Shown here in pieces: positions 59,991 to 64,000 of a stretch of DNA of 64,000 nucleotides (its first letter is position 1; the number at the start of each line of letters is the position of its first letter). The stretch is from Hippophae tibetana (lineage: Eukaryota > Streptophyta > Magnoliopsida > Rosales > Elaeagnaceae). The position numbers and the translations under genes are program-made. Where the stretch lies: the NCBI GenBank assembly GCA_037013495.1, contig CM072806.1:21217501-21281500 (forward strand). Reading direction: 5' to 3'. Under the pieces are notes generated by a model. The model was not told the DNA's origin. It saw only the letters and a list, made by a program, of their open reading frames with translations, and did no database searches.

Positions 59991-62775
59991 TAGGCCTTAG
60001 GAATTTTTATTATTTTTCCTTTAGACTTTTCTTGTAGTAGTTATTTTTTATTTGTATGTTGAAGTGTACTCACTCGATATTTATCTTGTAGCTATAGAAG
60101 TATTCATTTCTTTATCAATAATAAAGACCACTTTTTCTTCATCATACCCTTGGCACTTTTAAGCTTCATAATTACTTTTATATTTTTTATTCTATCATTG
60201 TTGACGCGGTCGCATACTTTGCACTTGCCATGTGTTTACTTGACATTATATATCATTGAGCCAACATTTTGTAAATTATTTTGAAACTTGAAGAAGCATT
60301 CTGATGCTTCTTTGAGCTAAGTTGATGAGTTGGTGGCTTGGAGGTTGCTCGAGAAACTATTAAAAACTTTTTGTACTTTTAGGAAGAATAAGGTGATGAT
60401 CTAGAATTATAGCACAAGTGAAACTAGGCGAAGGTGGTGTAGGACAATGTCGAGAATGAGTGAACAAGGGAAAGATCATCGATGGCTAGCTAGCTGGTTA
60501 GCCAATGACAAACTGGCAAATCGATTGGTTAACTGGTTGGTAACAGTGGTCTGACAATAGTGGCAGGTCAACTGTGGCATAAGAAGATAGGTGCTAATTA
60601 ATCACAACCCGTGGTCTGATGGCTGGTAGTCTTTGTTCTATTGGTGTGACAACTTGCTCCTAGAATCACTCAAAATCAAACTTTGATGCTTATTACCTTG
60701 CTTCCAAGATACATTATTCCATTGACTTCTCTTTTTCTATTAAACATGCATAAAAAATTTTGAAGTGTTGAATGCTAGTTTTGCAAGTTGTTCTCAAGTC
60801 TTGAAAATTATTTTTCTTTGGTTTTTTTTTGCAAAACTTTCCCAAGTGTTAGGTGATCAACTTATGAGGTTATACTCCATAGAGCTCTTATAACAAACGA
60901 TAAATATACTCTCAAGATCGGTCTATAGAGGAATTGTAGTGATTTTAGATAATTCTTCAATTTTCTTAAAAACTTAAAATGAATATGGGAAATAAAACCT
61001 AAACACTATATCATAATGATTGGGTTTTTAAAATCATAAAATATTAATAAAATAATAAAAATAACTAAATATAGACTCGACTCAAACAAAATAAAAAAAA
61101 GATATATAATTATAATTTAACGAATAATTAATGGAAATTTTAATTAGTTAATTATGATTACTTAGAAATATTTAGGTTACTTAAATTATAAACTCAAATT
61201 ATTTATTTTTTCTTTTAAATATAAAAAATGCCTTCAATCATAATCATTTTCCTTTGTTAATCAAAACAATTAATGACATACCGTCAAAATGTTTAATTGA
61301 TAGATTAAATTATGCTTAATGCGTAATGAAATAGAAAATCTTTTAACTCAATGCTCTAGCTAGATCAAGTCACCAATTTGAACTCTTATTCAAGTTGTCC
61401 AAATTAGATCTAGATGATGTGTCTGAAACCTAATTCTCATATTTTAAATTTATTATGAAGAATAAATAGCTAACAAATTATTCATAAATAAATATTGTAA
61501 CAAATGTTGAATAAAGAAATAATTTTAATTTATTTTATTATAAAAATGTTCACCTAAATAATCTATACAAACATGGCAACAAAGTTAAATTCTCACTGTA
61601 AAAATCAATCAAACATACTTAAATTAAAATCCATGATCAATGGTTTTAATTCAGTATTCATTTAAGAAAATACAAATAGATTAATCTAAAAATAAATTAC
61701 TATAAATCATATCTAAATACAAACAATCGATGGATGATATTTCTTGCTCCAAAATTATGATCTTCATCTTCAAAATGTTCTTAAATTTATAGCAATCTTT
61801 TCTTCTTTTTTGATCAAAAAGAAACTTTCAAATGTTGCCTTTGATTTGTTCTATCTAATATATATTGTGTTTATAAAATAAAAATAACTCTAACATATAT
61901 GAATAGTATGGGTGGAAAGTATGTAATGTAAAAGCTACTTAACCTAAAACCTATATGTTATATTTATAAGAAAAGATATGTACAAGGCTTCAGAGTCATA
62001 GAAAAGGAACGGGCACCACGACACACATTTGTACTCACCACAACATAGAGTTCAAGTGGCACACTATGTTTCATGTCGCGGCATGAAAAGTTAAATTTAC
62101 CCAGTAAATCTTTTCGAGAGTTGTTCCCAATGACATACAAATCCTTTGTCATGACACTTAATATTTTTATTGAATTTTGCCTTATATCCCTTACATATTT
62201 GTTGGTACTTGATATGAGGCTTGCATGCCTTAATCTTTTATTATCCAAGTTTTATGTGTTTAAGTGTTGATATGTTTATCTAATTTGAAGTTGAAAACAC
62301 CTGTAATACAACAAGACATACCCATGATTTTGAATAGATAGATTTGCATAAGTAATCACATAAACATGATATAAGTCAAAATTATTCCTTTCGATTAAGC
62401 ATATAAAAATAAGAATATGAGTGCATTTTAAGCACTTTTCAATAGGTAAAAAAAATGTTATCGTGACTACAAGTATGGTCTTCAACCTAATTTTTGGGAA
62501 TTGTGTGGTCGAAATAAGGTCAACATAAATCCAAAAGTTTGATAATTCCATGCGGCCTAACTAGTCTGATATAGGTTTTGATTATCCATGAGTAAGTTGT
62601 CATGTATGATAAAGGTATTATCTCACTTCGCTCCGCGACAGACTTCCCAAAGTCATAATATCTTGATCTTAGATTGACATCATTGTGGGTGCCAAACCAA
62701 GTTGTTCCTCAGTTAGCTTTCCACACAAGGCTTAATGGTAAACATATCTTAGTCCATTGAGATGCTATCGTTGCT
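59991..62775. other. Unassigned non-coding DNA
   Basis: No gene. 60480-60600 has GCTAGCTGGTTAGCC / AACTGGTTGG short repeats resembling, in reverse sense, 50690-50970, so the two may flank the same old gypsy element. The text near 60895-60920 resembles that near 8120. The rest is AT-rich. Confidence 0.4.
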
Positions 62776-62779
62776 AGGT

Positions 62780-64000
62780 TCTAGACAGGTAGCGATATGT
62801 TTTCCTAGTGTGATTGTTGTCATTAATGGAACCTAGGTATGATGTCCTACACTTGCCTGACAATATTTTGTCATCTCTGGGCTCTAGGTTGTTATTGTAC
62901 ATCAAAGTTATTACTACTACTATCATCAAGGTTATGTCTCTATATGTCAACACATGGAACTTTTCCTCCAACTTGTTCCATAGGGGCCCCATTTGAATTG
63001 CATGTAAGAAGGCATTGATCGCTAAGGAGTTAGAGAATTCCTCGACTTGGATCTTTCATTGTTGAAATGGTTGAAGAAATCTTTGAGGGATTCATAGTAT
63101 TTTTGGCCAACCCCTTCAAGTATGTAAAAGTCTTTAGCAGTTTTCTCTTAGTTACAAAATGAGTAAGGATCTACTTTGCAAGTTCTAAGAAGCTCCCAAT
63201 GGTTCCTAACTTTAAGGTTTTGTACCAGATTCGAACCTTTCTGATCAAAATCATTGGACATCTTGATAGCTTACATAATCACTATTGGCATACAAGTTCA
63301 CCTAGTCTTTGAAGGACTCTAGGTGATCTAGAGGTCGGTAGACCTATTATAGGTACCAAAAGTTGGCAGCCTAAACTTCTTTCCCAATGGAGTATACATT
63401 ACTTGCAAGGTGAAGCCTAGATGGATACCATGTAATCTAAGTAGCGCTTCTCTTCCTTGAATTTTAACTCTACTTTTTTATAATCAAAACTCTATGTGCT
63501 TCATAGGTGGGGTGTTCAGCTAGCTATTTCCTGCCACCAACATTTGTCCTAAATCCTTAACATCCTTAGTGATGCTATCTTGGAAAAAACAAGCATGACA
63601 CCTCATCTCAAGGTGTTACCTTGAGTCATGGTTTTCGGTGTGCTAACGCTTTTGGCCCAAATGGTTCTCTTTATTTTGGACAAAAATTGTGGTCATATTA
63701 GTAGCTGGACATCGTCGTTAATTCCATTGATAGCCTTCTGATGTGCTGGGAACTCTAGAACCCAATGTCCCAATCTACTATGGATTGGGCCTCTATTGTA
63801 GGAAAAGTGGTTGTTGTTAGGAGTTTGATGTTGGTCATCTTACGCATGATGCTTAGTTTGTCTTGGAATGCAAGGAATGTCAATAGACACCCACCTCTGA
63901 TCCTGAGGTCGTGTCTAGAGCTACAACAACTGCTCTTATATGCTTTCCAAGCGTCTCAATCTCTACTCCATGGTGGGCTTTCTAGGTTTTTTGTCCTTCT
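62780..64000 (-). pseudogene. Degenerate Ty3/gypsy gag at window edge
   Basis: Minus-strand translation near 63110-63030 gives GQKYYESLKDFFNHFNNE, which fits the gag pattern GESLRDF..RFN.E. The preceding sequence near 63190 reads NHWELLRTCK-like text, and the far edge (about 63960) has a MExRLRRLES-type opening, as in gypsy gag N-termini. Many stops are present and no intact frame exceeds about 70 codons. The element probably continues beyond the window. Confidence 0.55.

Overview
The window is AT-rich nuclear DNA from a flowering plant, most likely a eudicot. It has long stretches without genes, one large intron-rich gene with canonical plant splice sites, and many nested Ty1/copia and Ty3/gypsy retrotransposon relics. 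I cannot name the species from sequence alone.

Only one intact host gene is visible: a Niemann-Pick C1 (NPC1)-type sterol/lipid transporter on the + strand, 24662-42299. I could place all 39 coding exons so that every phase closes, giving a predicted protein of 1286 residues. A TATA box lies at 24528-24536. Its introns hold a non-autonomous hAT-like transposon (26438-28386, 8-bp target duplication), a 3 x 44 bp tandem repeat, a 64 bp tandem duplication and a short terminal-inverted-repeat structure.

Left of NPC1, in order: AT-rich DNA; a 436 bp hAT-type MITE (3695-4130, 8-bp target duplication); a decayed Ty3/gypsy integrase split by a solo LTR (5003-6749) that carries seven CACGTG motifs; about ten tandem copies of a ~110 bp repeat; a decayed copia LTR and gag start; unassigned DNA; and then the most unusual object in the window. 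This is an old LTR retroelement (18861-22828, minus-strand orientation, initiator-Met PBS) whose interior consists of fragments of at least five unrelated host mRNAs: ribosomal protein L4 (two pieces in swapped order), proteasome subunit RPN10, the mitochondrial ADP/ATP carrier, a beta-galactosidase and an organellar-type HSP90. It resembles transducing elements such as maize Bs1.

Right of NPC1 there is a deleted Ty3/gypsy element (about 43680-48728) with a decayed gag and an LTR shortened at a microhomology. A gypsy-type 'putative transposon' ORF (52540-59990) follows, split by a much younger Ty1/copia element (53591-59076; 247 bp LTRs differing at 3 sites; 5-bp duplication GTTTA). The right edge holds a decayed Ty3/gypsy gag on the minus strand.

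Family assignments rest on recognised motifs and remembered family patterns; no database search was run.
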